From the NCBI GenBank assembly GCA_947176605.1, contig CAMWRH010000006.1, forward strand, positions 1 to 64,000: 64,000 nucleotides of DNA, read 5' to 3'. The position numbers were made by a program, and so were the translations under genes. This DNA is from an uncultured Porphyromonadaceae bacterium. GTDB taxonomy: Bacteria; Bacteroidota; Bacteroidia; Bacteroidales; Muribaculaceae. Every line of letters begins with the position of its first letter. The first letter of the stretch is position 1. The notes below the pieces were generated by a model that was not told where the DNA came from, did no database searches, and saw nothing but the letters and a program-made list of their open reading frames with translations. This document shows, piece after piece, positions 42,318 to 51,307 of the stretch.

Positions 42318-43541
42318 AAGGTCGGCCGGAAGCCGCGCCGACATATAGGCGCTTACCAGCACCATCACCGCCACCACTGCAAATACAATGGCCGTAGAGC
42401 GCAGTATGTCGCCCAGACCTACAAGAGGCGAAACGATAGCCCCCACCACATATCCTGCCAGACCTAACAGCGCCGAGGCTCCGCCTGCATCGCGCCGCCC
42501 CTCATTCATGGCCAGCGTATTGCTCACCGTAAAGATCATCCCCAGGCAGAACAGAATCGGGAGCAGCGGCAATTCATAGGCCCAGAAACAGTCGACGGTG
42601 GTCATCAGCACCGTCTCCACCGCCACCGTCACCGCCAGACCTATCCCGCCGATCAGTGCCGCCCGTTTCAGGATCCTGAAACGCAGCGCCAGCATGGCCC
42701 CCACAGCTACGAAAATGGCATTCGCACCTATGATGCACCCGAACACCGTCTGCGAAAAATGGAAATGCGTCTGCATGATAAACGGTGCCGAAGAGATATA
42801 TGCAAACAGAAAACCTAACGCCGAAGCCTTGAGCATGACATGGATCATAAACGGCCGGTTGCGAAGCAACAGCCCGTAATTACCGAACGTGCGAAGCAAC
42901 GAACTCTGCGACCGCCGTTCCTTCGGCAGCGACTCCTTCAGCCGTGGAGCGAATACCAGCAGCAGCACAGCGAAAATGGCCAGTGCCCAGAATACCCCGC
43001 GCCACGTAAAACTGTCGGAAATAAAACCGCCCAACACCGGAGCCGAGGCCGGAGCGATACCGTTGATGGCTCCCACGATGGCCATAGTGCGTGCCAGCAT
43101 CCGCCCCGCATAGAAATCAGCCGGGATGGTGCGTGCCAGAAAATACCCTCCCGATGCTCCCAGCCCTTGCGCCAGACGGCACCATAGGAAGAAACCGATC
43201 GTAGGGGAGAATACACTCACCACGGCCGCTGCCACAAAGAGCAACAGCGTGGCGAGCAGTACCGGTTTACGGCCATACTTGTCGCTGATTGGGCCGAGAA
43301 TGATTTCGCCCACCCCCAGACCGATCATCCCCATCGTCAGACCGAGTTGCACCGTAGGTACCGAACAATGGAAAAACTCCTTCATCGAAGGGAGTGAAGG
43401 AAGGTACATATCATTTACAAACGAACCGAAAGCACTCAGACCGGCGAGATAAATCACCAGAAACAGATAGTGAATGCGCGGAGCACCCGACCCTGCGGAT
43501 TGTGATGACGAGGAAGAGGGTGGAGTGGGAGATTTTATCAT
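42309..43541 (-). CDS. Bcr/CflA-type MFS drug efflux transporter
   Basis: This 410-residue inner-membrane proton antiporter has about twelve hydrophobic helices. The MFS motif A is [12 protein letters not shown] between helices 2 and 3. The early segment [14 protein letters not shown] matches the Bcr/CflA subfamily (bicyclomycin, chloramphenicol and related drugs). The first 20 residues are Ser/Pro-rich, and a later start cannot be excluded. The substrate is unknown. Confidence 0.9.
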   Translation of the reverse strand: MIKSPTPPSSSSSQSAGSGAPRIHYLFLVIYLAGLSAFGSFVNDMYLPSLPSMKEFFHCSVPTVQLGLTMGMIGLGVGEIILGPISDKYGRKPVLLATLLLFVAAAVVSVFSPTIGFFLWCRLAQGLGASGGYFLARTIPADFYAGRMLARTMAIVGAINGIAPASAPVLGGFISDSFTWRGVFWALAIFAVLLLVFAPRLKESLPKERRSQSSLLRTFGNYGLLLRNRPFMIHVMLKASALGFLFAYISSAPFIMQTHFHFSQTVFGCIIGANAIFVAVGAMLALRFRILKRAALIGGIGLAVTVAVETVLMTTVDCFWAYELPLLPILFCLGMIFTVSNTLAMNEGRRDAGGASALLGLAGYVVGAIVSPLVGLGDILRSTAIVFAVVAVMVLVSAYMSARLPADLDQ

Positions 43542-43935
43542 AATCAGGTATTTTTATAATGTATGACCGCGACGCGTTTCGCGTAGGGTCGCGACCTGTC
43601 GCGACCACCTGCATCCGGCGATATCGGCTGGCGCCGTCACCCCCATACGGCGGTATTATCGGGGAGCGGGGTGAGGAGACTTACCAATCGGAATATTAAC
43701 GCGCACGGCATGATAAAAGATGATTAAAAATGCTGAATAAAAACGGATTAGTATGGGTTATTATGCAATAGTGTTAAAAATATAAAGAATCGCCGTAGCC
43801 CTAAAACCGGACATTTGGAAGTGATGTTATAACGGTAAAATCGGGCGATGGCACACCCGGAGCAGGATATGCCGTCGGTCGGTATAAAAAAAGTCACTCG
43901 AAACCCATTAAACACAATCTTAAGCAATCAGTATT
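43542..43935. other. Divergent intergenic region, palindrome-rich on its left
   Basis: No gene is supported. ACGCG-ttt-CGCGT (43572-43584) and the 10-bp palindrome GGTCGCGACC (43587-43596), followed by TGTCGCGACC, resemble the tri-base-loop hairpins at 38.4 kb. The right half is AT-rich and should hold the promoters of both flanking genes, but I find no TAnnTTTG match in either direction. Confidence 0.5.
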
Positions 43936-44643
43936 ATGAAAAAGACTATTTTACTCGCCACCGTGCTTATGGCCGGTGCAGCTACCACAGCTTTCGCAGC
44001 CTCTCCCGTGGTGGATAATCCAAACAACCGACCATATCTCGGTTTGCGACTTTCAGCCGAAGGCGTTGTGCCCGGTAATGTGAATTATGGCAATATCAGC
44101 GAAAAGGTATTCGACAGCGGGGCCGGAGTAAGTATAGGAGCCGTCTACAATCAGCCTATCGTGGCCAACTTCACGATAGAGCCGGGACTTGAACTTTACT
44201 ACAACACCACCAAAATCAACCTTGACGATGATTTCATGCAGGATGCGCATTGGAAGAGTCACAGCACCCGCTCGTTTGGTATGCGCGTGCCGGTGATGTT
44301 GGGGTATCACTTCGACTTCTCCAAAAACTTCTCCCTCAACGTAGCCACCGGTCCGGTGCTTAAGGTCGGCTTCTCCGACGACTACTACCTCACCACCGAG
44401 ACCCGCTTCGCCACCTACAGCGACGAAGCCTACCGCACGCACCTCAGCGGTTCGCTTTATAAAGATGTCTTCAACCGCGTGGACTGTGCATGGCGCATAT
44501 CCGTAGGGGCCAACTTCCTGCAGCACTACTACGTCGGCCTGAGTGGCGACCTCGGGATGGTCAACCAGATCAAAAACGACAACAACGGAGCGATAACAAT
44601 GAAAAACAATCTCTTCCAGTTCACGTTAGGTTACAACTTCTGA
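43936..44643 (+). CDS. Outer-membrane beta-barrel protein (PorT-like)
   Basis: This 235-residue protein has a signal peptide (KKTILLATVLMAGAATTAFAA). The mature part shows alternating beta strands, and its C-terminus, LFQFTLGYNF, ends in Phe as outer-membrane barrels do. It best fits the OMP_b-brl/PorT-type eight-strand barrel group. It is a single gene with a large hairpin terminator downstream. The role is unknown. Confidence 0.8.
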   Translation: MKKTILLATVLMAGAATTAFAASPVVDNPNNRPYLGLRLSAEGVVPGNVNYGNISEKVFDSGAGVSIGAVYNQPIVANFTIEPGLELYYNTTKINLDDDFMQDAHWKSHSTRSFGMRVPVMLGYHFDFSKNFSLNVATGPVLKVGFSDDYYLTTETRFATYSDEAYRTHLSGSLYKDVFNRVDCAWRISVGANFLQHYYVGLSGDLGMVNQIKNDNNGAITMKNNLFQFTLGYNF

Positions 44644-44730
44644 CGCGCAGCCAACTGATTCCCAATCTTGTCAGACCCGGGAACCACCGAAGAGATCCGT
44701 CGCCGGGCTCAGCCCGGATTATATAAATCG

Positions 44731-44781
44731 GCCGCGTGGCAAGGTCGGACCCGTTGCAACGGGCCGTCCGTGCCACGCGGC
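44731..44781 (+). terminator. Large hairpin after the OMP gene
   Basis: GCCGCGTGGCA (44731-44741) pairs with TGCCACGCGGC (44771-44781), with inner pairing CGGAC...GTCCG and CCCGTTGCAACGGG. A smaller CCGGGCT-GAG-like hairpin (44703-44717) precedes it. TTCCCTTC follows. Confidence 0.7.
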
Positions 44782-44785
44782 TTCC

Positions 44786-45065
44786 CTTCATCCGATACAC
44801 ACCGCAATCCGCATCCGGACATTTCGGATTTATCCGAAATGTCTGAACACAAAATGACAAAATGCCACATTTAGTAGATTATATGCGAAGTGAAAGTATA
44901 ATGGTGAAATTTTAAAACTTAAAGCAATACTTATTTCATCTGCAAGATTCAGTATTGGATTACTGTAAGCAAAACCGCAATATACATATGTGAGTGTGTT
45001 AATTCACGGGTAAAACATAAGATATAGTAATATCGATAGAGGTTTTGAAAATATTGGCTGAAAAA
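44786..45065. other. AT-rich intergenic stretch
   Basis: I see no gene, repeat or recognisable signal here. It precedes the promoter of the LRR array. Confidence 0.4.
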
Positions 45066-45097
45066 TTTGGAATTGGAATGATTTTAACCTATATTTG
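45066..45097 (+). promoter_or_regulatory. Promoter of the degenerate gene and LRR array
   Basis: TTTG (45066-45069), a 20-base spacer and TATATTTG (45090-45097) match the consensus. The first ATG after it is at 45223. Confidence 0.75.
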
Positions 45098-45222
45098 CGG
45101 TCGAAAGGGAATGTGAAAAGATTCTAAACATTTTCAAATCGCGGCATTCTGATGAACCATATCTTCAAAAGAAGCGCACACGAGATTCCAGACACAAATC
45201 TAACTCTAACACCCGGACAGCC

Positions 45223-45677
45223 ATGAGAAAAATCCTTCTATCCCGCCTCTGACGGCATTGGTTCGGTCAGAGGCAAAAGACATAAACAACCTCGCTGTAC
45301 CTCAGAGTCAGTTCCCGGATAGACTGATCTCCATATGGAAGACGGGGATGTTGCCTGTGATGAAACTATGGGCTGATAATGTAAGGTTGGTGAATGTGAC
45401 CAAAACATACTCACTTCCTTATATTGATATTCAGCAGGGTAGAAGCGATGTCTGTACCTATGACGTGTCTACCGGAGCAACGCTAAAACTTCTTTCAGCT
45501 ACAGATATAAATGCTGACAGTGCATTTACGCTTTCCGGCGGAACATTGTATCTGGAAGGAGAGAATGTAAAGCTGACAGGTACGAATACATTCAAAGGAG
45601 GCACACTGAAATGCAGTGGGAATCAGCTTGAACTTAACGGCGAGTTCGTGATTGAGAACTGCACACTTCAGTTTTAG
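45223..45677 (+). pseudogene. Degenerate secreted-protein gene
   Basis: The only well-placed ATG (45223) reads MRKILLSRL and stops at 45250-45252. A long frame offset from it starts at a TTG (45258) and runs to 45677, with 139 residues of beta-rich sequence such as TYDVSTGATLKLLSATDI and TLSGGTLYLEGENVKLTG. This resembles the end of Bacteroidales secreted repeat proteins. A 9-bp inverted repeat (GCCTCTGAC/GTCAGAGGC) lies exactly at the break. I read this as a frameshifted and truncated gene, or as a scar left by a deletion. Use of the TTG start is the alternative. Confidence 0.5.
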
Positions 45678-45693
45678 GCTCCATGAGATAAAA

Positions 45694-45726
45694 CTCACCG
45701 GCCCGCAGACATTGTGGGACGGTGAG
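45694..45726 (+). terminator. Hairpin between the degenerate gene and the first LRR gene
   Basis: CTCACCGGCCC pairs with GGGACGGTGAG around an 11-base loop, with one mismatch. There is no T-tract, so read-through into the LRR gene is possible. Confidence 0.45.
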
Positions 45727-45768
45727 AATGAGTCATACGGATTATAGAAAACTTAAAGAGAGAATATT

Positions 45769-47019
45769 ATGCGTGCTATTATTACATACTGTCTGATAGT
45801 CATCGGATTGCTTTCGTCACTTCCGGCAAAGGGTTTCCATCGCGAACCGGAAGGAGCTGTCAAAATAGGGGATTTCTGGTATTCAATCCTGTCTGAAGAG
45901 GACGGAACTGCTGAATTTGCGGGATTTGATGAAATATATTTCGGAACTTCGGGGGGGTATACTCATCTTGAGGTGCCATCCACAGTGAGATTCCCCTCCA
46001 ATCCGGATAAGGAATATGCTGTGGTAAGTATTGGTGAAGAAGCGTGTGGATTATCCATGCCCGGAATGCCTGACATATACACCACTAAATACACCAGAGG
46101 TTGCGCTTGGTTTACTCCACTTAATAGCATTACGATTCCCGAAACGGTGACTTCTATAGGAGCCGAGGCGTTTATGGGAAGTGGTTTTTCCGAATTCATA
46201 TTCCCGGAAACTATAAAAGAGATAGGTAATGGATGTATATCTTGGTCATATGGATTGACAAAGGTTGTGCTGCCATCCCATACAAAGGAGATCCCTGTTG
46301 ACCTGTGCTGTTATTGTTATTCTCTATGGGATTTCGACATATCGGAAAATGTGGAGAAAATCGGAGCTGGAGCTTTCTTCCGGTGCAACAATATGAAAAG
46401 GGTTTATATCCCTGCCGGAGTTCGGGAAATAGGCGACGATGCCTATACGGCATTGGTAAGTCTGGAGAATTTCGAGGTTGACCCGGCCAACGAATGGTAT
46501 TGCGCCCCCGACGGGATATTGCTCGACAAGGAGATGAAGACCCTGATAGCCTGGCCTTTCGCACGAAAGGATGTAAAAGTGCCCGAAGGGGTGGAGTGCA
46601 TTGCCGGCGAAGCCCTTAACTGGGGTTTTGAACTCACGTCGCTCGACCTTCCCGAAAGCCTTACCGATATAAGCAACACCACATTCCGCTATGATGAAAG
46701 TCTTGAGAAAGTCACCGTAAGGTCGCTTATACCCCCTGCCTGTGAGGAAAATGAATCCGCCAACCAGATTATGTTCCATAGAAACGTATATTCAAATGCA
46801 GCATTATGGGTGCCGGAAGAATCTGTAGAGGCATACAAGGCTCATCCTGTCTGGGGAAAGTTCAAGAATATCCGCATGACAGTCGGAGTAGATAAGGTAT
46901 CAGCTGCAGAGGAAGAAGCAGTCTACTACTCACTTGACGGTCAGAAGGTGGATAACCCCAAGCGCGGTCAGATACTGATACGCCGCATTGGGGGCGCAGC
47001 CGAAAAAGTGCGCTACTGA
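45769..47019 (+). CDS. BspA-type LRR surface protein, paralogue 1
   Basis: This 416-residue protein has a signal peptide (MRAIITYCLIVIGLLSSLPAKG) and about eight LRR_5 (BspA/TpLRR) repeats of about 23 residues, such as ITIPETVTSIGAEAFMGSG. The C-terminal region VYYSLDGQKVDNP...GQILIRR...KVRY resembles Por/T9SS sorting tails. Such proteins are usually surface adhesins that bind host matrix or other bacteria. It is the first of four tandem paralogues. Its second half (about residues 205-320) is nearly identical to paralogue 2. Confidence 0.85.
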   Translation: MRAIITYCLIVIGLLSSLPAKGFHREPEGAVKIGDFWYSILSEEDGTAEFAGFDEIYFGTSGGYTHLEVPSTVRFPSNPDKEYAVVSIGEEACGLSMPGMPDIYTTKYTRGCAWFTPLNSITIPETVTSIGAEAFMGSGFSEFIFPETIKEIGNGCISWSYGLTKVVLPSHTKEIPVDLCCYCYSLWDFDISENVEKIGAGAFFRCNNMKRVYIPAGVREIGDDAYTALVSLENFEVDPANEWYCAPDGILLDKEMKTLIAWPFARKDVKVPEGVECIAGEALNWGFELTSLDLPESLTDISNTTFRYDESLEKVTVRSLIPPACEENESANQIMFHRNVYSNAALWVPEESVEAYKAHPVWGKFKNIRMTVGVDKVSAAEEEAVYYSLDGQKVDNPKRGQILIRRIGGAAEKVRY

Positions 47020-47111
47020 AATTGCGGTGTAAGCATCAACTGAATATGATGCCGCCGGATGATGATAAGGTATCAAAGGCCGGCGGCATCATCAATAAAC
47101 ACATTAAGTTT

Positions 47112-48383
47112 ATGAGAAATTATACTAAACATATGCTTATGGCACTCCTCCTGTTAGGAGGAGTTGCTACAGGGGCAGCCAAAGGGTATGTATGGGGCAA
47201 AACGGGGGAGTCGTGCATGTATATATCGGATGAAATGAACATGCAGTTTGACAAGCTTTCCGGGCAGTCGAATGATATGGTGCTGAGATGGTGTCGTTTC
47301 AGTACCGCAAATACTGACATTGAGATTCCGGCGTATCTTCCCTCTCCGGATGATGTAATGGTGGTGTATCCCATAGTGGAAATTGACAGGAATGCCTTCG
47401 CCGATGGAATCACTTCGGGCAAAAAACATGAGGATATCTACAAGACTGACTATCCTGCGGATGCATATTACGTAATCTGTGAACTGACATCCATTTCCCT
47501 GCCGGAAACAATTGTAAGAATTGGCGACATGGCTTTTGCCGGTGCCCATTCACTTAAGGAGATTACATTTCCTTCATCGGCAACAGAAATCGGAGAGGAA
47601 TGTCTTTATTGGTCAGGCGGGTTGGAACAGGTAGTGCTCCCGGCCTCTATAAAGACAGTGCCTAATGGTTTTGTGGCAATGTCGCGCAACCTTAAGGAAT
47701 GCGAGTTGCCTGCAGGTGTGGAGAAAATCGGGGCACAGGCATTCTTCCGCTGCAACTCCATGACAAAAATACATATCCCTGCCGGAGTTCGGGAAATAGG
47801 CGACGATGCCTATACGGCATTGGTGAGTCTGGAGAATTTTGAGGTTGACCCCGCCAACGAATGGTATTGCGCCCCCGACGGGATACTGCTCGACAAGGAG
47901 ATGAAGACCCTGATAGCATGGCCGTTCGCACGAAAGGATGTTAAGGTGCCCGAGGGGGTGGAGCGCATAGCAGGCGAAGCCCTCAACTGGGGTTTTGAAC
48001 TCACGTCGCTCGACCTCCCCGAAAGCCTTACCGATATAAGCAACACCACATTCCGCTATGATACATCTCTTAAAAGTGTGACTGTGAAATCTACTCAACC
48101 TCCGGCATGTGCGGAAACGAATGATGACTGTATGTTTGCCGAAGAGGTGTATGCCAATGCCGAGCTATGGGTGCCGGAGGAATCCGTAGACGAATACAGG
48201 GTGCATCCGGTATGGGGCAAATTCAACTGTATCAACGGTGTGTCAGTCGGAGTAGAAAAGGTATCAGCTGCTGAGGAAGAAGCAGTCTATTACTCACTTG
48301 ACGGTCAGAAGGTGGATAACCCCGCGCGCGGTCAGATACTGATACGCCGCATTGGTGGCGCAGCCGAGAAAGTGCGCTACTGA
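47112..48383 (+). CDS. BspA-type LRR surface protein, paralogue 2
   Basis: The ATG at 47112 gives 423 residues with a signal peptide (HMLMALLLLGGVATGAAKG). A frame-extending ATG at 47022 would put 30 hydrophilic residues in front and is rejected. It has the same LRR_5 repeat architecture and a Por-like tail as its neighbours. The middle (IPAGVREIGDDAYTALVSLE onward) matches paralogue 1, while the last 75 residues match paralogue 4 almost exactly, a mosaic pattern. It is probably a surface adhesin. Confidence 0.85.
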   Translation: MRNYTKHMLMALLLLGGVATGAAKGYVWGKTGESCMYISDEMNMQFDKLSGQSNDMVLRWCRFSTANTDIEIPAYLPSPDDVMVVYPIVEIDRNAFADGITSGKKHEDIYKTDYPADAYYVICELTSISLPETIVRIGDMAFAGAHSLKEITFPSSATEIGEECLYWSGGLEQVVLPASIKTVPNGFVAMSRNLKECELPAGVEKIGAQAFFRCNSMTKIHIPAGVREIGDDAYTALVSLENFEVDPANEWYCAPDGILLDKEMKTLIAWPFARKDVKVPEGVERIAGEALNWGFELTSLDLPESLTDISNTTFRYDTSLKSVTVKSTQPPACAETNDDCMFAEEVYANAELWVPEESVDEYRVHPVWGKFNCINGVSVGVEKVSAAEEEAVYYSLDGQKVDNPARGQILIRRIGGAAEKVRY

Positions 48384-48532
48384 GGACTTCGCTCCCTGAT
48401 TAAAAAAGATTTCCAGAAATCTTAAATTGGCGAAGTATTAGATTTGATATAAGTTACGATGGAAGCCGTAGAGGATGATTGGATTCAGTGATGAAAGTGA
48501 TTCTCAACGGCTTCCACTAAAGACAGAATGTT
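48384..48532 (+). repeat. Duplicated 150-bp spacer, copy 1
   Basis: This spacer is about 96 percent identical by eye to 49754-49902. It contains TAGATTTG (48439-48446), a TAnnTTTG -7 box, and a 10-bp inverted repeat TGGAAGCCGT (48460-48469) / ACGGCTTCCA (48507-48516) that would fold the leader just before the ATG. Each copy could act as a regulated promoter for its LRR gene. Confidence 0.7.
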
Positions 48533-49753
48533 ATGAAACGATTAATCAAAATATTGCTCATCGGCATAATGGGGGTTGTAGGAAACCTTTCGGCTATGTC
48601 AGCTGAGTGTGAATGGAGTGAGGGGGATCCGGCAATGTGTTTTTATAACGGCATGGAATTTTGGCTGTCGCCTGAAGACTGTACACTCATTCTTTATAGC
48701 GGATGGCCAGCGGAAGATGATGGTATTGTGATTATTCCGGAATCACTCCCCTCGGCAGAAGACCCGGATGTGAGATACAAGGTGGTTGCAATAGATGAAG
48801 ATGCGTTCGTTGCGTGGCCTACCGGTTTTTATTCTCCTTCTTGTAATGTTGGCTCAGTTGAAATTCCGGAGACGATAGTCAGAATTGGAGCAAGAGCATT
48901 CGCTTACACATTTCGGATGAAGGAAATCCGTTTCCCGGATTCAGTTACTGAAATCGGAGATGAGTGTGTGGCATACTCCAGTTCCTTGGAATATATAAAA
49001 CTTCCGGCTGGTTTAAAGATTATTCCGAAAGGTTTTGCCGAATTGTGTACCACTATAACTGAATGCGATATCCCCGAAAGTGTGGAAGAGATAGGAGAAT
49101 TGGCATTCTGTCGCTGCAAATCAATTGAGAAAGTTTTTATTCCTGCCGGAGTGAAGACGATTGGAAGCGGAGCATTCTCCGGGATGGACAATCTTGAAAG
49201 TATTGATCTCGATCCTGCCAATGAGGCATACTGCATTAGAGATGGAGTGTTATATGATAAGGACATGAAGACTCTTGTAGGTTGGCCCGGTGCTCCAACC
49301 GAAGTGGTAATACCTGAAGGTGTGGAGCGTATTGCAGGAGAAGCCCTCAACTACAACTCCTCGCTGACTTCCCTTGATTTGCCGATTAGTATGAGTGATC
49401 TTAGTGCTGCAGTCTTTTTTGCGAATAATAATCTCAGTAATATTACAGTTCGTTCGATTACGCCACCGACATGCACTGAACGGGTTCTACCCTCGTATTG
49501 GCCTATGTTTGCCGAAGAGGTGTATGCCAATGCCGAGCTATGGGTGCCGGAAGAATCCGTAGACGAATACAAGGCACATCCCGTATGGGGCAAATTCAAC
49601 CGCATCAACGGAGAGTCAGTCGTAGAAAAGGTACCGGCCACAGAAGAGGAAGCCGTATATTACTCACTTGACGGTCAGAAGGTGGATAACCCCGAATCCG
49701 GTCAGATACTGATACGCCGCATTGGCGGCGCAGCCGAGAAAGTGCGCTACTGA
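48533..49753 (+). CDS. BspA-type LRR surface protein, paralogue 3
   Basis: This 406-residue protein has a signal peptide (RLIKILLIGIMGVVGNLSAMSA), LRR_5 repeats (for example VEIPETIVRIGARAF and IKLPAGLKIIPKGF) and the shared YYSLDGQKVDNP tail. Its N-terminal leader, spacer and central repeats are almost identical to paralogue 4, which indicates a recent tandem duplication. The segment at about residues 25-65, just after the signal peptide, is the most divergent. It is an adhesin candidate by family. Confidence 0.85.
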   Translation: MKRLIKILLIGIMGVVGNLSAMSAECEWSEGDPAMCFYNGMEFWLSPEDCTLILYSGWPAEDDGIVIIPESLPSAEDPDVRYKVVAIDEDAFVAWPTGFYSPSCNVGSVEIPETIVRIGARAFAYTFRMKEIRFPDSVTEIGDECVAYSSSLEYIKLPAGLKIIPKGFAELCTTITECDIPESVEEIGELAFCRCKSIEKVFIPAGVKTIGSGAFSGMDNLESIDLDPANEAYCIRDGVLYDKDMKTLVGWPGAPTEVVIPEGVERIAGEALNYNSSLTSLDLPISMSDLSAAVFFANNNLSNITVRSITPPTCTERVLPSYWPMFAEEVYANAELWVPEESVDEYKAHPVWGKFNRINGESVVEKVPATEEEAVYYSLDGQKVDNPESGQILIRRIGGAAEKVRY

Positions 49754-49902
49754 GGACTTCGCTCTATGATTAAAAGAGATTTCCATAAATCTTAAATTGG
49801 CGAAGTATTAGATTTGATACAAGTTACGATGGAAGCCGTAGAGGATGATTGGATTCAGTGATGAAAGTGATTCTCAACGGCTTCCACTAAAGACAGAATG
49901 TT
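49754..49902 (+). repeat. Duplicated 150-bp spacer, copy 2
   Basis: This is the near-identical copy of 48384-48532, with the same -7 box, inverted repeat and distance to the ATG. The few differences are clustered near its left end. Confidence 0.7.
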
Positions 49903-51141
49903 ATGAAACGATTAATCAAAATATTGCTCATCGGCATAATGGGGGGTGTAGGGTGCCTTTCGGCTATGTCAGCTGAGTGTGAATGGAGTGAGTGGGATCC
50001 GACAGAGTGTTTTTATGACGGTATGATTTTTAATCTGTCGCTTGAAGACCAGTCCCTTTCTCTAAAAAATTACGTTTTTGATTACGAATGGTCAGGGGAC
50101 GATGGTATAGTGATTATTCCGGAATCGCTCCCCTCGGCAGAAGACCCGGATGTGAGATACAAAGTGGTTGCAATAGATGAAGATGCGTTCGTTGCGTGGC
50201 CTGCCGGTTTTCATTATCATCCTTTTTGTAATGTTAGCTCAGTTGAAATTCCGGAGACGATAGTCAGAATTGGAGCAAGAGCATTCGGTTACACATTTCG
50301 AATGAAGGAAATACGTTTCCCGGATTCAGTTACCGAAATCGGAGATGAGTGTGTGGCATACTCCAGTTCCTTGGAATATATAAAACTTCCGGCTGGATTA
50401 AAGATTATTCCGGAAGGTTTTGCCGAACTGTGTACCACTGTATCTGAATGCGATATCCCCGAGAGTGTGGAAGAGATAGGAGAATTGGCATTTAATCGCT
50501 GCAAATCAATCGAGAAAGTATTTATTCCTGCCGGAGTGAAGACGATTGGAAGCGGAGCATTCTCCGGGATGGATAATCTTGAAAGTATCGACCTTGATCC
50601 TGCCAATGAGGCATATCGCGTTAGTGACGGGGTATTGTACGATAGAGAAATGAAAACGCTCGTAGGTTGGCCGGGGCAGCGTGCTGAAGTGGTAATTCCG
50701 GAAGGGGTGGAACGTATTGCGTGGCAGGTATTAAACAGCAGCGATGTGTATACCTCATTTGATTTCCCGCAGAGTCTGACGGATTTGAGCAATACATATT
50801 TCGACTCTGATAGGAACTTACGTAAGATTACCGTTCGGTCGGTTACACCTCCTAAATGTGAGGCACTTATTCTTCCGCAAAAATTGCCAATGTTTGCCGA
50901 AGAGGTGTATGCCAATGCCGAGCTATGGGTGCCGGAGGAATCCGTAGACGAATACAGGGTGCATCCGGTATGGGGCAAATTCAACTGTATCAACGGTGTG
51001 TCAGTCGGAGTAGAAAAGGTATCAGCTGCTGAGGAAGAAGCAGTCTATTACTCACTTGACGGTCAGAAGGTGGATAACCCCGCGCGCGGTCAGATACTGA
51101 TACGCCGCAGCGGCGGCGCAGCCGAGAAAGTGCGCTACTGA
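49903..51141 (+). CDS. BspA-type LRR surface protein, paralogue 4
   Basis: This 412-residue protein has the same signal peptide (one changed stretch, GGVGCLSAMSA) and LRR_5 core as paralogue 3. The short post-signal region differs, and the C-terminal 75 residues are almost identical to paralogue 2. That combination implies gene conversion or unequal crossover within the array. It is last in the array and followed by two strong hairpins. Confidence 0.85.
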   Translation: MKRLIKILLIGIMGGVGCLSAMSAECEWSEWDPTECFYDGMIFNLSLEDQSLSLKNYVFDYEWSGDDGIVIIPESLPSAEDPDVRYKVVAIDEDAFVAWPAGFHYHPFCNVSSVEIPETIVRIGARAFGYTFRMKEIRFPDSVTEIGDECVAYSSSLEYIKLPAGLKIIPEGFAELCTTVSECDIPESVEEIGELAFNRCKSIEKVFIPAGVKTIGSGAFSGMDNLESIDLDPANEAYRVSDGVLYDREMKTLVGWPGQRAEVVIPEGVERIAWQVLNSSDVYTSFDFPQSLTDLSNTYFDSDRNLRKITVRSVTPPKCEALILPQKLPMFAEEVYANAELWVPEESVDEYRVHPVWGKFNCINGVSVGVEKVSAAEEEAVYYSLDGQKVDNPARGQILIRRSGGAAEKVRY

Positions 51142-51173
51142 GCGTGTACGCATGATGAAATAACAGAAATCCT

Positions 51174-51233
51174 ACGGGGCAGCGGCCAAACCGGTCGCTG
51201 CCCCGAATCATGGCCGGGCATCCGATGCCCGGC
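51174..51233 (+). terminator. Tandem hairpin terminators after the LRR array
   Basis: CGGGGCAGCG/CGCTGCCCCG (51175-51205) is followed by GCCGGGCAT-ccg-ATGCCCGGC (51213-51233). Both are near-perfect stems, without a long T-tract. Confidence 0.7.
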
Positions 51234-51280
51234 TCTCTCATATCTGAACGGGGACCCAACGATTATTGGGATTTTTTTGT

Positions 51281-51288
51281 TAACTTTG
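51281..51288 (+). promoter_or_regulatory. -7 box for the HAD-rarA unit
   Basis: TAACTTTG matches TAnnTTTG 20 bases before the ATG at 51308. The -33 element is weak (TTGG nearby at non-ideal spacing). Confidence 0.5.
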
Positions 51289-51307
51289 TAGGTCAATCCC
51301 GAAAGTT

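Noticed and set aside
42047..42397. Open frame encoding Ser-Asp-Arg repeats, as a possible SD-repeat surface protein
   Set aside because: The 9-bp repeat keeps frames open on both strands. There is no signal peptide, and the frame enters the 3' end of the transporter gene antisense. It is a minisatellite, not a gene.
47022..47111. Upstream start for LRR paralogue 2
   Set aside because: It would place 30 polar residues before a clear signal peptide that starts at the ATG at 47112.
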